Of a DNA stretch of 64,000 nucleotides, positions 29,128-38,221 are shown one piece after another. A model generated the notes under the pieces. It did not search any database. It had not been told where the DNA came from and saw nothing but the letters and a program-made list of their open reading frames with translations. This stretch comes from Asanoa ferruginea (lineage in GTDB: Bacteria; Actinomycetota; Actinomycetes; Mycobacteriales; Micromonosporaceae), in assembly GCF_003387075.1 (NCBI RefSeq), contig NZ_QUMQ01000001.1, forward strand, positions 3,906,001 to 3,970,000, in the 5' to 3' direction. The stretch's first letter is position 1; the number at the start of each line of letters is the position of its first letter. The translations under genes were made by a program, and so were the position numbers.

Positions 29128-29795
29128 TGACCCAGTCGCCGACCGCGACCGCGACCGCGGTCGCCGGGCGTGGGCCACGGTCCAATGGCCGGTCTTCGCG
29201 GTGGGACACCTCGGTGGCCGGGCGCGGTGGGCTCGCTCATGGCTGTCTCTGGTCACTGCCGCCGATGCGGATGCCTTGCTTCTTAGTCTCACGAGAATGG
29301 GTACCGCGCCGACGGTCGCAGGTTCACCGAATACCGACGGTTTCTGCGCCAGCGCCTGAAGGCCGTCGTTCGCTAACCCGGGTGACTGCGACGGGCCGAG
29401 CGACCGCAGTGGCGAGCTCGGAGGAGCTGGCAGCGACTCGGGTCAGCGCTCCGGTCACGGGTCGTCCTGGCGGGCTCGGCGGCAATCGTTGGTCGATCGC
29501 GCTTGTCCGCGAGCCGCAGTGGACTGGTGGGGTGTGCAGTCGGTGATCGTGTGCACCTGGTCGACAACGGCGCGGCCGGTCTGCTTGATCGTTTGCATCT
29601 CATCGACAATCCCCACGGCGTGTCGTGCAGGTCCGGCACACATGATCATGGTGGCAGCCTCGGATCTTGCAGGTCTGGCGCATGATCAAGACCGTCGACG
29701 TTCGGATCCCGTGGCTGCCACCGCGCGCCGCGATTGACCGCAAAACTCCACCCGCGCTCTGAAATCGGCTCCAGCCCGCAGCGCCGGCGCCTGAC

Positions 29796-29812
29796 TCCGG
29801 CGGGAGCGGCCG
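29796..29812 (+). repeat. Dispersed intergenic element, copy B (partial)
   Basis: TCCGGCGGGAGCGGCCG, the first part of the dispersed element, then a diverged tail. Confidence 0.55.
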
Positions 29813-29865
29813 TTGCGCGGCGTTTGTAATCCGGCCTTGCCGTGACCAGCGGCGGAGCTGGCAGT

Positions 29866-29885
29866 GCCGGGCCCCTGGGCCCGGC
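29866..29885 (-). terminator. Hairpin downstream of the PAS-GGDEF-EAL gene
   Basis: A perfect 9-bp stem GCCGGGCCC with its complement around CT, 68 nt after the stop of the minus-strand GGDEF-EAL gene. Confidence 0.5.
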
Positions 29886-29891
29886 GCGGTC

Positions 29892-29916
29892 TCCGGCGGG
29901 AGCGCCGGTCGCGCCC
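29892..29916 (+). repeat. Dispersed intergenic element, copy C
   Basis: TCCGGCGGGAGCGCCGGTCG and on, followed by CCACCGCGGACCCG, which is shared with copy D at 42871. Confidence 0.75.
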
Positions 29917-29952
29917 ACCGCGGACCCGGGAACTCCGGATTTTGATCTTCCT

Positions 29953-32598
29953 CTAGTTGGGTTGGGTGAGGCGTTCGGCCAGGAAGGCCTCGAAGCGTTC
30001 GGCGGGGGCCGGGTGGGCGAGGGCGAAGCCTTGCCCGAGTTGGCAGCCGGCCGCGCGTGCCTGCTCGATCTGGGCGCCCGACTCCAGGCCCTCCGCGATG
30101 ATCTCCATGCCGAGCCGGCGGCCCACGCTGACCACGACGTCGATCAGGGGCTTGGCGATGCCGCCGTTCTGGCGGGTGCCCTGCTCGCCGACCAGGGCGC
30201 GGTCGACCTTGAGGATGTCGATCGGCAATCGGCGCAGGTGGGCCAGGCTGGCCTGGGCGGCGCCGAAATCGTCGAGTGCGGTGCGTACGCCGAGGGCGCG
30301 CAACCCCGCCAGTTGGGTGACCACCGTTGGGGTGTCGGCGCCGACCCGGCCCTCGGCGATCTCGATCACCAGGCGTTCCGGTGCGAGGCGGTTGGTGACC
30401 AGCGTCGCCGCGACCTGGCTGACGAAGTCGGGTGCGGCCAGCTCGATCGGCGAGACGTTGACCGACAGCCACAGCCGGGGGTCCCAGGAGGCGAGCTGGC
30501 GGCACGACTGCTGGAGTACCCACTGGCCGATCTCGCCGATCACGCCGAGGTCTTCGGCGACCGGGAGCAACTCGCTGGGTAGCACCGTGCCGAGGGCCGG
30601 GCTGCGCCAGCGCAGCAGTGCCTCGGCGCCGACCGGTTGGCCGTCGTGCAGGCCCAGCACCGGCTGGTAGACCAGGTCGAGTTCGCCGCGGCTGGCGGCG
30701 CCGGGTAGTTCCCGCTCCAGGTCCATCCGGCGGACTAGTTGTTCTTCCAGGTAGGCGTCGTACCACTCGATGCGGTTGCGGCCCAGTTGGCCGGCGCGGC
30801 GGCGGGCGAGGTCGGCGCGGCGGAGTACGTCGTCGACGCCGTCGCCGCCGGCCAACTCGGCCAGGCCGACGCTGACGTAGATGTGCACCGTGGCGCCGGG
30901 CAGTAGGTAGGGCTCGGTCAGTGCGGTCAGCAGGCGGGTGCCGAGTGCGTAGGCGACGACCGGGCCCTCGACGGTGACCACCGCGAACTCGTCGCCGGCC
31001 AGCCGGGCCGCCACGTCGTCGCTGCCGACCGTGGCCCGTAGCCGGCGGCCTACCTCGATCAGCACCGCGTCGCCGACCTCGCGGCCGCGGTTGTCGTTGA
31101 CGCCGGCCAGGCCGTGCAGGTCGATCACCAGGAGCGCGCCGGTGTGTCCTTCGACCGAGCGTTGGGTGGCGATCGTGCGCATCAGCTCGCGCCGGTTGGC
31201 CAGACCGGTCAACTGATCGGTGAAGGCCAGTTTGTGCAGCGTGCGCTCCAAGTGGCGGCGCTCGCCGACGTCGCGGATGTGCACGACGAGCGCGGCCACC
31301 TCGGGGATGCCGCGCTGGTCGCTGACCGTGGACTCGGTGTCGCGCCAGGTGCCGTGGCCGTCGCGGAGGCGGGCCGGGACGAGCGCCGGTCGGGCGCCCT
31401 CCCCGCCGTCTTTGTCGGCGAGCACCTGGTTGAGCACGGAGAGCACGTCGTCGGCATCTTCGGGGTGCATCAGGTCGGGGAACGGGCGGCCGACGACGTC
31501 GGCGTCGGACAGGCCGAACAGCCGCGCGGCCGCCGGTGACTGCCAGGCCACCCGCAGGTCTTCGCCGACGACCATGGTGAGGTCGCCGGCGCCGGACACC
31601 AGCGAGCGGAAGTGTGCCTCCTGTGTGGACAATCGTTTGGCGTAACGGCGGACGTCGGAGACGGCGAACACCTCGCGGGCCACGACGGTCGGGATGACCG
31701 AGAGGCCGAGCACGATCGAGGTCCGGTCGAACTCGCCGACGGTGATCAGGTGCCAGGCGGCCGCCAGGGTTGCGACGGCGGCGGGGATGGTCAGCAGGGG
31801 GTACGCGGACAGGTGCGACTCGGGCTCGCCCACCGGAGCCGGCTCCACGCCGGACTCGGTGCGCGCGGCGCCGGCCAGCACCAGTGCCGGGCTGACCACG
31901 ACCGGTGCGGCCGCGATCAGCAGCACCCAGGCCGGCGCCTGGTAGGCCAGGATGATCGCGAGTGCGCCGACCCCGCCGATCGCGAGGCCCACGCCGGAGC
32001 CGCACAGCCAGGCCGCCCGCCGGTAGCTGACCACCCGCAGCACGATCACCGTGGCGGTGGCCAGCCCGAATGAGCCGATCAGGGCCGCGGCCAGGGCCGA
32101 CGGGGGCATGCCGCCGTTGGGCGGCAGCAGCCAGACCGCGAACGCGATGCTGATGCCGAGGCTCGCGCCGTCGAAGACGCGGCGCAGCCGGGCGTGCGTG
32201 GTGGTCGCGGCGCCGGGCAGCAGCAGCAGGCCGATCACGGAGAGCACGGCGGCGAAGGCCAGGCCCACGGTGGTGATCGGCTCGCGGGCATCGGGCGGCG
32301 CGAACGGCAGCAGCACGACCGACAGCCCGGTGGCGAGCACGCCCAGGCCGAGGTAGCCGGCGCCGCGGCACGGCCCGAAAGAGTGAACCCGGGCGTGGAT
32401 GCGCAGGGCGAGCCGGACCAGCCGGGTGGTGCCGACGGCGGCCGTCAGCGCCGCCGCGGCCGCCATGGCGGGCAGCGCCGGGATCAGCCCCGCGCCCGCG
32501 CAGACCAGCGTGACCAGGGCCGCTGTGGGCGGCCCAGCGATAACGACGATCCGCACGAACCGGGGCAGCTGTAGGGGCGTAGATGACACTGCGGTCAT
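29953..32598 (-). CDS. Membrane PAS-GGDEF-EAL protein
   Basis: About 881 aa: eight or so N-terminal helices, a PAS domain (residues about 325-440, FGLSDADVVGRPFPDLMHPEDADDVL), a GGDEF domain and an EAL domain. The GGDEF motif reads AGDEF (ARLAGDEFAVV), which some active cyclases tolerate. The EAL side keeps EALLRW, DDFG and KVDRAL, but LEITE is IEIAE and FGTGYSS is FGAAQAS, so hydrolase activity is uncertain. The start is unclear: ATG 32598 has AAGGGG abutting it, and GTG 32652 is in frame. Cyclic di-GMP sensor or turnover protein. Confidence 0.87.
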   Translation of the reverse strand: MTAVSSTPLQLPRFVRIVVIAGPPTAALVTLVCAGAGLIPALPAMAAAAALTAAVGTTRLVRLALRIHARVHSFGPCRGAGYLGLGVLATGLSVVLLPFAPPDAREPITTVGLAFAAVLSVIGLLLLPGAATTTHARLRRVFDGASLGISIAFAVWLLPPNGGMPPSALAAALIGSFGLATATVIVLRVVSYRRAAWLCGSGVGLAIGGVGALAIILAYQAPAWVLLIAAAPVVVSPALVLAGAARTESGVEPAPVGEPESHLSAYPLLTIPAAVATLAAAWHLITVGEFDRTSIVLGLSVIPTVVAREVFAVSDVRRYAKRLSTQEAHFRSLVSGAGDLTMVVGEDLRVAWQSPAAARLFGLSDADVVGRPFPDLMHPEDADDVLSVLNQVLADKDGGEGARPALVPARLRDGHGTWRDTESTVSDQRGIPEVAALVVHIRDVGERRHLERTLHKLAFTDQLTGLANRRELMRTIATQRSVEGHTGALLVIDLHGLAGVNDNRGREVGDAVLIEVGRRLRATVGSDDVAARLAGDEFAVVTVEGPVVAYALGTRLLTALTEPYLLPGATVHIYVSVGLAELAGGDGVDDVLRRADLARRRAGQLGRNRIEWYDAYLEEQLVRRMDLERELPGAASRGELDLVYQPVLGLHDGQPVGAEALLRWRSPALGTVLPSELLPVAEDLGVIGEIGQWVLQQSCRQLASWDPRLWLSVNVSPIELAAPDFVSQVAATLVTNRLAPERLVIEIAEGRVGADTPTVVTQLAGLRALGVRTALDDFGAAQASLAHLRRLPIDILKVDRALVGEQGTRQNGGIAKPLIDVVVSVGRRLGMEIIAEGLESGAQIEQARAAGCQLGQGFALAHPAPAERFEAFLAERLTQPN

Positions 32599-32707
32599 CC
32601 CCTTGGGTGGAGGGGCCGGGGGAGTCGCGGCGATGAAGATACCTCGCCTCACATCGACAACGAGCGTCCCGCGCGCAAAGTTACGCCGACAGATATCACG
32701 GTCTTGG

Positions 32708-33121
32708 TCAGCCGAGCAGGGCGTAGACCGTGTGGGCCTGCGCCGCCGGCGCGCTGGCGCCGTCGGGAGTGAGCACGATGTCGGCGAAGGCCAGGGTGCG
32801 GCCGAGCTTGGTGACTCGGGCCAGCACCCGCACGTCGACGCCGGCGATCGGGCGCTGGAACGTGGTGGAGAGCTGCACCGTGGTCATCGGCACGAAGCCG
32901 CCGCGGGCCGCGGAGATCGCGATCACCGTCGCGGTGTCGGCGGCGGCCATCAGCGCCTGGCCGCTCATCGCGCCGCCCTCCCGGGCCAGCCGGTCTGACC
33001 AGGGCAGCCGCAGGGTGGCCACGCCGGGCTCGACCTGCTCGACCAGAAGGCCGAGGTCGCGTACCCAGGGCGCGAAGTTGTCGGCCAGCACCCCGTTGGC
33101 CTCTTCGACGGTGAACCCCAC
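32708..33121 (-). CDS. PaaI-type hotdog thioesterase
   Basis: A 137-aa hotdog-fold protein of the PaaI/acyl-CoA thioesterase group. The GGAMSGQALMAAADTATVIAI segment corresponds to the family's helix with the catalytic acidic residue (Asp in AADTA), and MTTVQLSTTFQRPI is the following strand. Substrate unknown. It is 10 nt downstream of the ArsR-like gene, probably one operon. Confidence 0.85.
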   Translation of the reverse strand: MGFTVEEANGVLADNFAPWVRDLGLLVEQVEPGVATLRLPWSDRLAREGGAMSGQALMAAADTATVIAISAARGGFVPMTTVQLSTTFQRPIAGVDVRVLARVTKLGRTLAFADIVLTPDGASAPAAQAHTVYALLG

Positions 33122-33131
33122 GACAGCGAGC

Positions 33132-34136
33132 CTAGGGTTCCGCCGGAGCGGCGGCCAGTGCCGCGCCGAGCGGGGTCAGGCGGTAGAGCACCGAGCGGCC
33201 GCTGCGGGCGCGGGTGACCAGGCCGGCGGCGCGCAGCACGGCCAGGTGGTCGCCGACCGCGCCGAGGGTCATGCCGAGCGCACCGACGAGGTGGGTGGTG
33301 CTCGCCGGCTCGGCCAGCGCGCGCAGCAGACGGGCTCTGGCCGGGCCGACCAGGCGGTCGAGGCCGTCGGGGGCCGGAGTGTCGGTGGGCGCGGCGATGC
33401 CACGGGCCGGGTAGACCAGGGCGTAGCCAGCGTCCGGGTCCGCGCTGATCCAGCCCTTGCCGAAACCGCCAGGTACCAGGACCAGACCGGCGCCGCCGAC
33501 GACGTACGGTGGCGAGTCCCAGTCGTTGATCTCGATCTCGCCGTCGTCTCGCCAGCGGAATCCGGGGCGCAGGCCGGACAACGCACTGGCCCAGCCATAG
33601 GTCGCCAACCGGCCCGCCCGCTGCACGACGTCGCGTTCCAGCAACGCGCGCCGCACCGGCCAATCCGCTGCGAACGCGCGGGACCAGAGCGTTTCGAGCG
33701 CGCCGGCGAGGCGGTCGAGGGTGTCCGGTGCGGTGAACGCTTCCGGCGGTGGCCGGCGGGCGCGGCCGAGCCGGCCGGCGTTGTGCGGGCCGGCCAGCGC
33801 GGTCAGTTCGAGGTCGCGGTGCACGCGCTCGATCGGGGTTTCCCGGACCCGGGCCAGCTCGGCCGCGAACGTGGTGTCCATTCCGGACGGTGGTGGCACG
33901 AGGAAGTCGGGGGTCCAGCGGGCACCGCGCATCGTGGCGAGCAGCGCGGCGAGCGTCGGCTCGGTCGCGGCGACGGCGTCGAACACCGGGCGGTGCCGGG
34001 TCACCCAGGGCGCCTGCCAGGCCGCTGGTGGGCCCGGGTTGGCCAGCACCATCAGCGCACCGACCAACTCGACCATCGGCGACAGCGCGAAGCGGGTGTT
34101 GGCCAGGTCGGTCGGGTCGACTTTCACAACGGTCAT
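33132..34136 (-). CDS. ArsR-like winged-helix regulator with long N-terminal domain
   Basis: A 334-aa protein. The C-terminal 90 residues are a winged helix of the ArsR type (GPARARLLRALAEPASTTHLVGALGMTLGAVGDHLAVLRAAGLVTRARSGRSVLYRL in pieces). The N-terminal 230 residues match the domain seen in many actinobacterial regulators annotated DUF5937 (TRFALSPMVELVGAL). Divergent from an MFS exporter, with a palindromic operator touching its own start codon, so it probably represses both. Confidence 0.85.
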   Translation of the reverse strand: MTVVKVDPTDLANTRFALSPMVELVGALMVLANPGPPAAWQAPWVTRHRPVFDAVAATEPTLAALLATMRGARWTPDFLVPPPSGMDTTFAAELARVRETPIERVHRDLELTALAGPHNAGRLGRARRPPPEAFTAPDTLDRLAGALETLWSRAFAADWPVRRALLERDVVQRAGRLATYGWASALSGLRPGFRWRDDGEIEINDWDSPPYVVGGAGLVLVPGGFGKGWISADPDAGYALVYPARGIAAPTDTPAPDGLDRLVGPARARLLRALAEPASTTHLVGALGMTLGAVGDHLAVLRAAGLVTRARSGRSVLYRLTPLGAALAAAPAEP

Positions 34137-34154
34137 TTTCGTCTCCGGACGAAA
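34137..34154. promoter_or_regulatory. Putative operator between ArsR-like and MFS genes
   Basis: TTTCGTC-TCCG-GACGAAA, a perfect 7-bp inverted repeat adjoining the regulator start codon. A TAGAGT -10-like box lies on the minus strand at 34159-34154. Confidence 0.65.
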
Positions 34155-34182
34155 CTCTATCGCCGCCGCCCGTTGGCGGTCG

Positions 34183-35427
34183 ATGGTGCGGAGCGTGACG
34201 ACCTACCGCGAGATCTTCGCCAACCGTGAGTTCCGGGCGCTGTTCGCCGGCAACGCCGCCACGGTCGCCGGCAAGACCATCCAGATGCTCGCGCTCTCCG
34301 CACTGGTCTACGCGTCGACCGGCTCACCGCTGCTGTCGGCGCTCGCGTTCCTCGGTGGGCTGCTGCCACAGGCATTAGGTGCGATGACCTTGCTGGCGTA
34401 CGCCGATCGGGTGCGCCCGCGTGGTTTCCTCGCCGGTTGGGACCTCGCCCGGGCCCTCGCGGCGGTGCTGCTCGCCACCGGCGTGCTGCCGGTCTGGGGC
34501 ATGCTGCTGCTGATCATGTCGTTCGGCGCGGTCGACGCGCTCAGCGGCGGTGTCCGCAGCGCGATCATCGTCGACGTGGTACCCGGGGGCTACGTGCTCG
34601 GCCGGGCGACACTCAACGTCTCGGTCGGCGCGATGCAGATCCTCGGGTTCGCGACCGGCGGCACGCTGATCGCCACGCTCGGGCCGCACCGCGCGCTGGC
34701 GGTCGCCGCCGTGCTGATCGCGATCTCGGCGGCGGTGACCTTCTTCGGCCTGCGTACCCGGGAACCGCGCGCCACCGGCCGGGCCGGGGTCGCCGCGACC
34801 TGGCGGGGCAACCGTGCGCTGTTCGCCGACCCGTCGATCCGGGCCGTGCTGCTCGCCGCCTGGGTACCCAACGGGCTGATCGTCGGTGCCGAGGCGATGT
34901 ACGTGCCCTACGCCGGCGATCTGGCGGCCGTGTTGTTCGTCGCGGGTGCGGCCGGGATGCTCACCGGGGATCTGATCGTCGGGCGGTTCGTGCCGCCCGT
35001 GCTGCTGGACCGGTTCATCACTCCGCTCCAGACGCTGCTCGCCGTGCCCTATCTCCTCTTCTTCCTGCATCCCGGTCCCGTGGTGGGTGCGGTGGCGGTG
35101 TTCGTCGCTTCGTTCGGCTACGCGGGGACGCTCGGGTTGCAGCAGCGGCTGGTCGAGATCACCCCGGGCCGGCTGCGGGGACAGGCGCTCGGCCTGGATG
35201 GCAGCGGCCGGATGACCTTCCAAGCGGTCGGGGCCAGCGCGACGGGTTCGGTCGCGGAGGCGACCGGCGCGGCTACCGCGATGACGGTGGCGGCGCTGGC
35301 CAGCCTCGCGGTGACCGCGCTGCTGCGCCGCCGGCTGCGCGCCGGTCGAGATGGCGCCGGTCTTCGGCCTGACCAGGACGGCCCGGTCGCTGCCCGCGCG
35401 GCCGCCATTCCTGCTAGTGACGGCTAG
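34183..35427 (+). CDS. MFS transporter
   Basis: A 414-aa major facilitator protein with about twelve helices (FRALFAGNAATVAGKTIQMLALSALVY; the loop-2/3 motif AYADRVRPRG; AMYVPYAGDLAAVLFVAGAAGMLTGDL). Similar proteins are drug or metabolite exporters. Start ATG 34183 or GTG 34195; frames beginning further upstream overlap the regulator and are rejected. The C-terminal 30 residues are a soluble tail. Confidence 0.87.
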   Translation: MVRSVTTYREIFANREFRALFAGNAATVAGKTIQMLALSALVYASTGSPLLSALAFLGGLLPQALGAMTLLAYADRVRPRGFLAGWDLARALAAVLLATGVLPVWGMLLLIMSFGAVDALSGGVRSAIIVDVVPGGYVLGRATLNVSVGAMQILGFATGGTLIATLGPHRALAVAAVLIAISAAVTFFGLRTREPRATGRAGVAATWRGNRALFADPSIRAVLLAAWVPNGLIVGAEAMYVPYAGDLAAVLFVAGAAGMLTGDLIVGRFVPPVLLDRFITPLQTLLAVPYLLFFLHPGPVVGAVAVFVASFGYAGTLGLQQRLVEITPGRLRGQALGLDGSGRMTFQAVGASATGSVAEATGAATAMTVAALASLAVTALLRRRLRAGRDGAGLRPDQDGPVAARAAAIPASDG

Positions 35428-35480
35428 GCGAAAAGCTCGGATCTGCCCGATCCCCGTCCATGATCCAGAGGAAATCTCGG

Positions 35481-35530
35481 AGATCTAGGTAAAAACTGGT
35501 AGCTCCGGCTACCACTTTTTAACTAGATCT
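35481..35530. terminator. 50-nt near-palindrome, bidirectional terminator
   Basis: AGATCTAG and CTAGATCT flank A5-C-TGGTAGC-TCCG-GCTACCA-C-T5, so the whole 50 nt folds on itself with one C-C mismatch and a 2-nt internal loop. The A5/T5 tracts make it a good intrinsic terminator in both directions, which is notable in such GC-rich DNA. It follows the MFS gene; no opposite gene needs it. The rest of the gap to 35709 holds only a smaller hairpin near 35540. Confidence 0.8.
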
Positions 35531-35709
35531 CCTGGCAGTGTTGTCGGCTTCGCCGACCAACAAGCGTCAGCCACCGCACCACAAATGGCGAGCTGCCCGC
35601 AGCCGGGCGACGGGGCGAGCCGGCCGCGGCCTGGCAGAACGGGTCGATCAAGATCTTTTGCGACACCGGGCAACGACGGCTCCGCCGGCATCGTGAGAGA
35701 CTGCCCGGC

Positions 35710-37284
35710 GTGGCGATCCTGACCGGGGCGGAGACCTCCACGCCAGCAGTGTCGCCATCAGCTGGCCGTCGCCGGCCCGGCGCCGCGGCGATCGTCGCTC
35801 TCCTGCTCGGGCTGGGTGGTCTCGGCTACCGGCTGGCCGTGCTGCTCGCGGGCGCGCCGCCGACCAACAGCGACGAGGGCACGATGGGCCTGGCCGCGCT
35901 GCACATCGCGCAGGGTCGCGGGCTGCCGGTCTATTTCTACGGCCAGAACTACATGGGCACGCTCGAGGCCTATCTGGCCGCGCCGCTGGTCGCTTTCGCG
36001 CACGGGTCGGTGCTGGCGCTGCGGCTGCCCAACCTGCTGCTCTACGTCGGCTTCTTGGCCGCGATGTGGGCGCTGACCAGGCGGCTCTACTCGCCGTGGT
36101 TCGCCACCCTTGTCGTCGGGATCCTGGCCCTGGGCTCCGACCGGGTCCTGAAAAATCAGGTCATCTCGGGCGGGGGTTATCCGGAGATCAACGTCGCCGG
36201 TGCCGCGCTGATGCTGCTCGCGGTCGCCCTGCCGGCGCGACCCCGGACCGTCGGTTACGCCGCCTTCGGGCTGCTCGCCGGACTCATGCTGTGGGTCGAC
36301 TGGCTGGTACTGCCTTATCTGGCCGCCGCGGCGTGCGTACTCCTGATGAAAAAAGCAGCCCGGCGCGCCTGGATCGCGCTGGCGGGCGGCGCCGTCCTCG
36401 GTGCCGCGCCGCTCTTGATCCATGATCTGACCTCGCCGTGGCGACTCAGCGCGGTGCCGACGTTCCTCGGCCTCAACGGCGGCGGCCCCGACGCGTCGTG
36501 GGGCGAGCGGCTGCACGGCGGCGTGCTGACCGGCATCCCGCTGGCGACGGGCATGTGCGCGCCGGGGCGCTGCGAGCCGTGGCAACTCTGGTGGGGCCCG
36601 GCGTGGCTGGTGCTGCTCGCTGTCGCGGGCTACGGCGCGTGGCGGCTGATCCGCACCGATCGGGCGCTGGCCGCGGGCCGCTTGGCGCTCGTCGTGGCCG
36701 CGTTCATCAGCCTCATCGTGTACGCGCGCAGCAACGCCGCCGGCAACACCCCCATCGAGAGCGGCCGTTACCTGCACTGCCTGTTGATCTCGACGCCGGC
36801 CGTGCTCTGGCCACTGTGGACCCTGTTGCGGGGCCGGGTATCCCGCTGGTTCGGCGCGGCCGGGCTGGCGGTCGTCTGCGCGGCGGCACTGCTGGCGACC
36901 GGCTACGTGGTGCACGAACTGCCGCATATCAAGTCGGTCGACGACCGGCAGGTGGGACTGCTCGCCGAACTCGACCGGCGCGGCGTGACCCTGGTCTACT
37001 CCGAATACTGGACTTGCGACTACGTCGCCTACATCTCGGCGGAACGGGTGCGCTGCGCGGTGATCGCCGCCGACCTGACGCCGGGCTTCGACCGCTACCG
37101 GCCCTATCGCGATGCCGTCGCGGCGGGGCCGACCCGCACGTTCGCGCTGCCGACCGGGTCCGCGGAGAGCGCGGCGGTGCGCGACTATCTCGACACCCAT
37201 CAGCTCGCCTACACGGCGTCGGTGGTGTCGGGCTACGACCTCATCCAGCCGGCCACCCGCGTCGATCTCCCACTGCCCGAGTGA
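35710..37284 (+). CDS. GT39-like membrane glycosyltransferase
   Basis: A 524-aa protein with about ten helices and the GT-C layout. The first periplasmic loop has the acidic PPTNSDEGTMGLAALHIAQGRGLPVYFYGQNYMGTLEAYLAAP features (NSDEG and YGQNYMGTLEAY) typical of polyprenyl-phosphate-sugar-using ArnT/PMT relatives. The C-terminal 150 residues are soluble and probably outside. Acceptor unknown. Alone on the strand with the 2-hydroxyacid dehydrogenase 16 nt behind it. Confidence 0.82.
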   Translation: MAILTGAETSTPAVSPSAGRRRPGAAAIVALLLGLGGLGYRLAVLLAGAPPTNSDEGTMGLAALHIAQGRGLPVYFYGQNYMGTLEAYLAAPLVAFAHGSVLALRLPNLLLYVGFLAAMWALTRRLYSPWFATLVVGILALGSDRVLKNQVISGGGYPEINVAGAALMLLAVALPARPRTVGYAAFGLLAGLMLWVDWLVLPYLAAAACVLLMKKAARRAWIALAGGAVLGAAPLLIHDLTSPWRLSAVPTFLGLNGGGPDASWGERLHGGVLTGIPLATGMCAPGRCEPWQLWWGPAWLVLLAVAGYGAWRLIRTDRALAAGRLALVVAAFISLIVYARSNAAGNTPIESGRYLHCLLISTPAVLWPLWTLLRGRVSRWFGAAGLAVVCAAALLATGYVVHELPHIKSVDDRQVGLLAELDRRGVTLVYSEYWTCDYVAYISAERVRCAVIAADLTPGFDRYRPYRDAVAAGPTRTFALPTGSAESAAVRDYLDTHQLAYTASVVSGYDLIQPATRVDLPLPE

Positions 37285-37300
37285 CGGTAGCGTGAGCGCC

Positions 37301-38221
37301 GTGAAGGTCTGGATTCCCCACGAGAACGGCCGCGCTTTGCTCGGCGAGGTGCCGGCGACGGTGACGCTGGAGATCGCCGAACGCCCCGACCGCCTCCCGT
37401 CCGACCCGGCCGACGTGGTGTTCTGGGTGCCGCCGTTCCTGGCGCAGGCCGACTCGGTGCAGGTGGCCGCCAAGATGCCGGCGCTGCGGGTGGTCCAGTT
37501 GCTGAGCGCCGGCGCCGATGCGTGGTTCGGCCATCTGGCGCCCGGCGTCACGCTGCACGACGCCCGCGGGGTGCACGACTCGTCGACCGCGGAGTGGGTG
37601 CTCACCGCGATCCTGTCCTACCTGCGCGAGTTCCCGGGCTTCGCGCGCGCCCAGGCCCAACACGACTGGTCCTACTCGCGTTTCGCACCGACCGACGAGC
37701 TGGCCGGCAAGCACGTCCTGATCGTCGGCGCCGGTTCGATCGGTGCGGCGATCAAGACCCGGCTGGCCCCGTTCGAGGTCTCGGTCACGTCGGTGGCACG
37801 CACGGCCCGCGCTGGCGTACACCCGGTCGCCGACCTCCCGGCCCTGCTGCCCGAGGCCGACGTGGTCGTGGTGATCGTGCCACTGACCGACGAGACCCGC
37901 GGCCTGATCTCGGCCGAGTTCCTGGCATCGATGAAAGACGGCGCGCTGCTGGTCAACGCGGCCCGCGGCCCAGTCGCCGACACGGCGGCCCTGGTCGAGG
38001 CGGCGTCGTCGGGCCGGATCGGTGCGGCGGTCGACGTGACCGAACCCGAGCCGCTCCCGGCCGACCATCCGCTCTGGGACCTGCCGAACGTGTTGATCAC
38101 GCCGCACGTGGCCGGGTCGGTGCGGGGCCTGCACCCGCGCGCCTACCAGCTGATCGGCGAGCAACTCCGGCGCTTCGTGGCCGGCGAGCCGCTGGTCAAC
38201 GAGGTCGTCGGCGGCTACTGA
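37301..38221 (+). CDS. D-isomer-specific 2-hydroxyacid dehydrogenase family protein
   Basis: A 306-aa NAD(P)-linked dehydrogenase. The Rossmann motif is VLIVGAGSIGAAIKTRL, and the catalytic Arg-Glu-His set is likely NAARGPVADTAAL, TEPEPLP and ITPHVAGS. GTG 37301 (VKVWIPHENG) is chosen; GTG 37292, three codons earlier, is possible. Substrate unknown; the short length and MKVW-like start resemble glyoxylate/phosphoglycerate-type members. It overlaps the converging PH-domain gene by 7 nt. Confidence 0.87.
   Translation: MKVWIPHENGRALLGEVPATVTLEIAERPDRLPSDPADVVFWVPPFLAQADSVQVAAKMPALRVVQLLSAGADAWFGHLAPGVTLHDARGVHDSSTAEWVLTAILSYLREFPGFARAQAQHDWSYSRFAPTDELAGKHVLIVGAGSIGAAIKTRLAPFEVSVTSVARTARAGVHPVADLPALLPEADVVVVIVPLTDETRGLISAEFLASMKDGALLVNAARGPVADTAALVEAASSGRIGAAVDVTEPEPLPADHPLWDLPNVLITPHVAGSVRGLHPRAYQLIGEQLRRFVAGEPLVNEVVGGY

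Larger units (their letters stand above)
28729..29952. other. Gene-free 1.2-kb region upstream of gatC
   Basis: No supported gene. It holds three dispersed repeat copies (28926, 29796, 29892), a long inverted repeat at 29048-29127, a 10-bp inverted repeat GGTGGCAGCC (29650-29659 with 29713-29722) and a terminator hairpin at 29866. Long open frames are arginine-rich, start without ribosome sites and match nothing I recognise. The gatC promoter must lie just above 28728 but I cannot place it. Confidence 0.6.

Noticed and set aside
28608-29546. Plus-strand 312-codon frame after gatC
   Set aside because: Arg/Pro-rich, no recognisable domain, no start context, and it runs through inverted and dispersed repeats.
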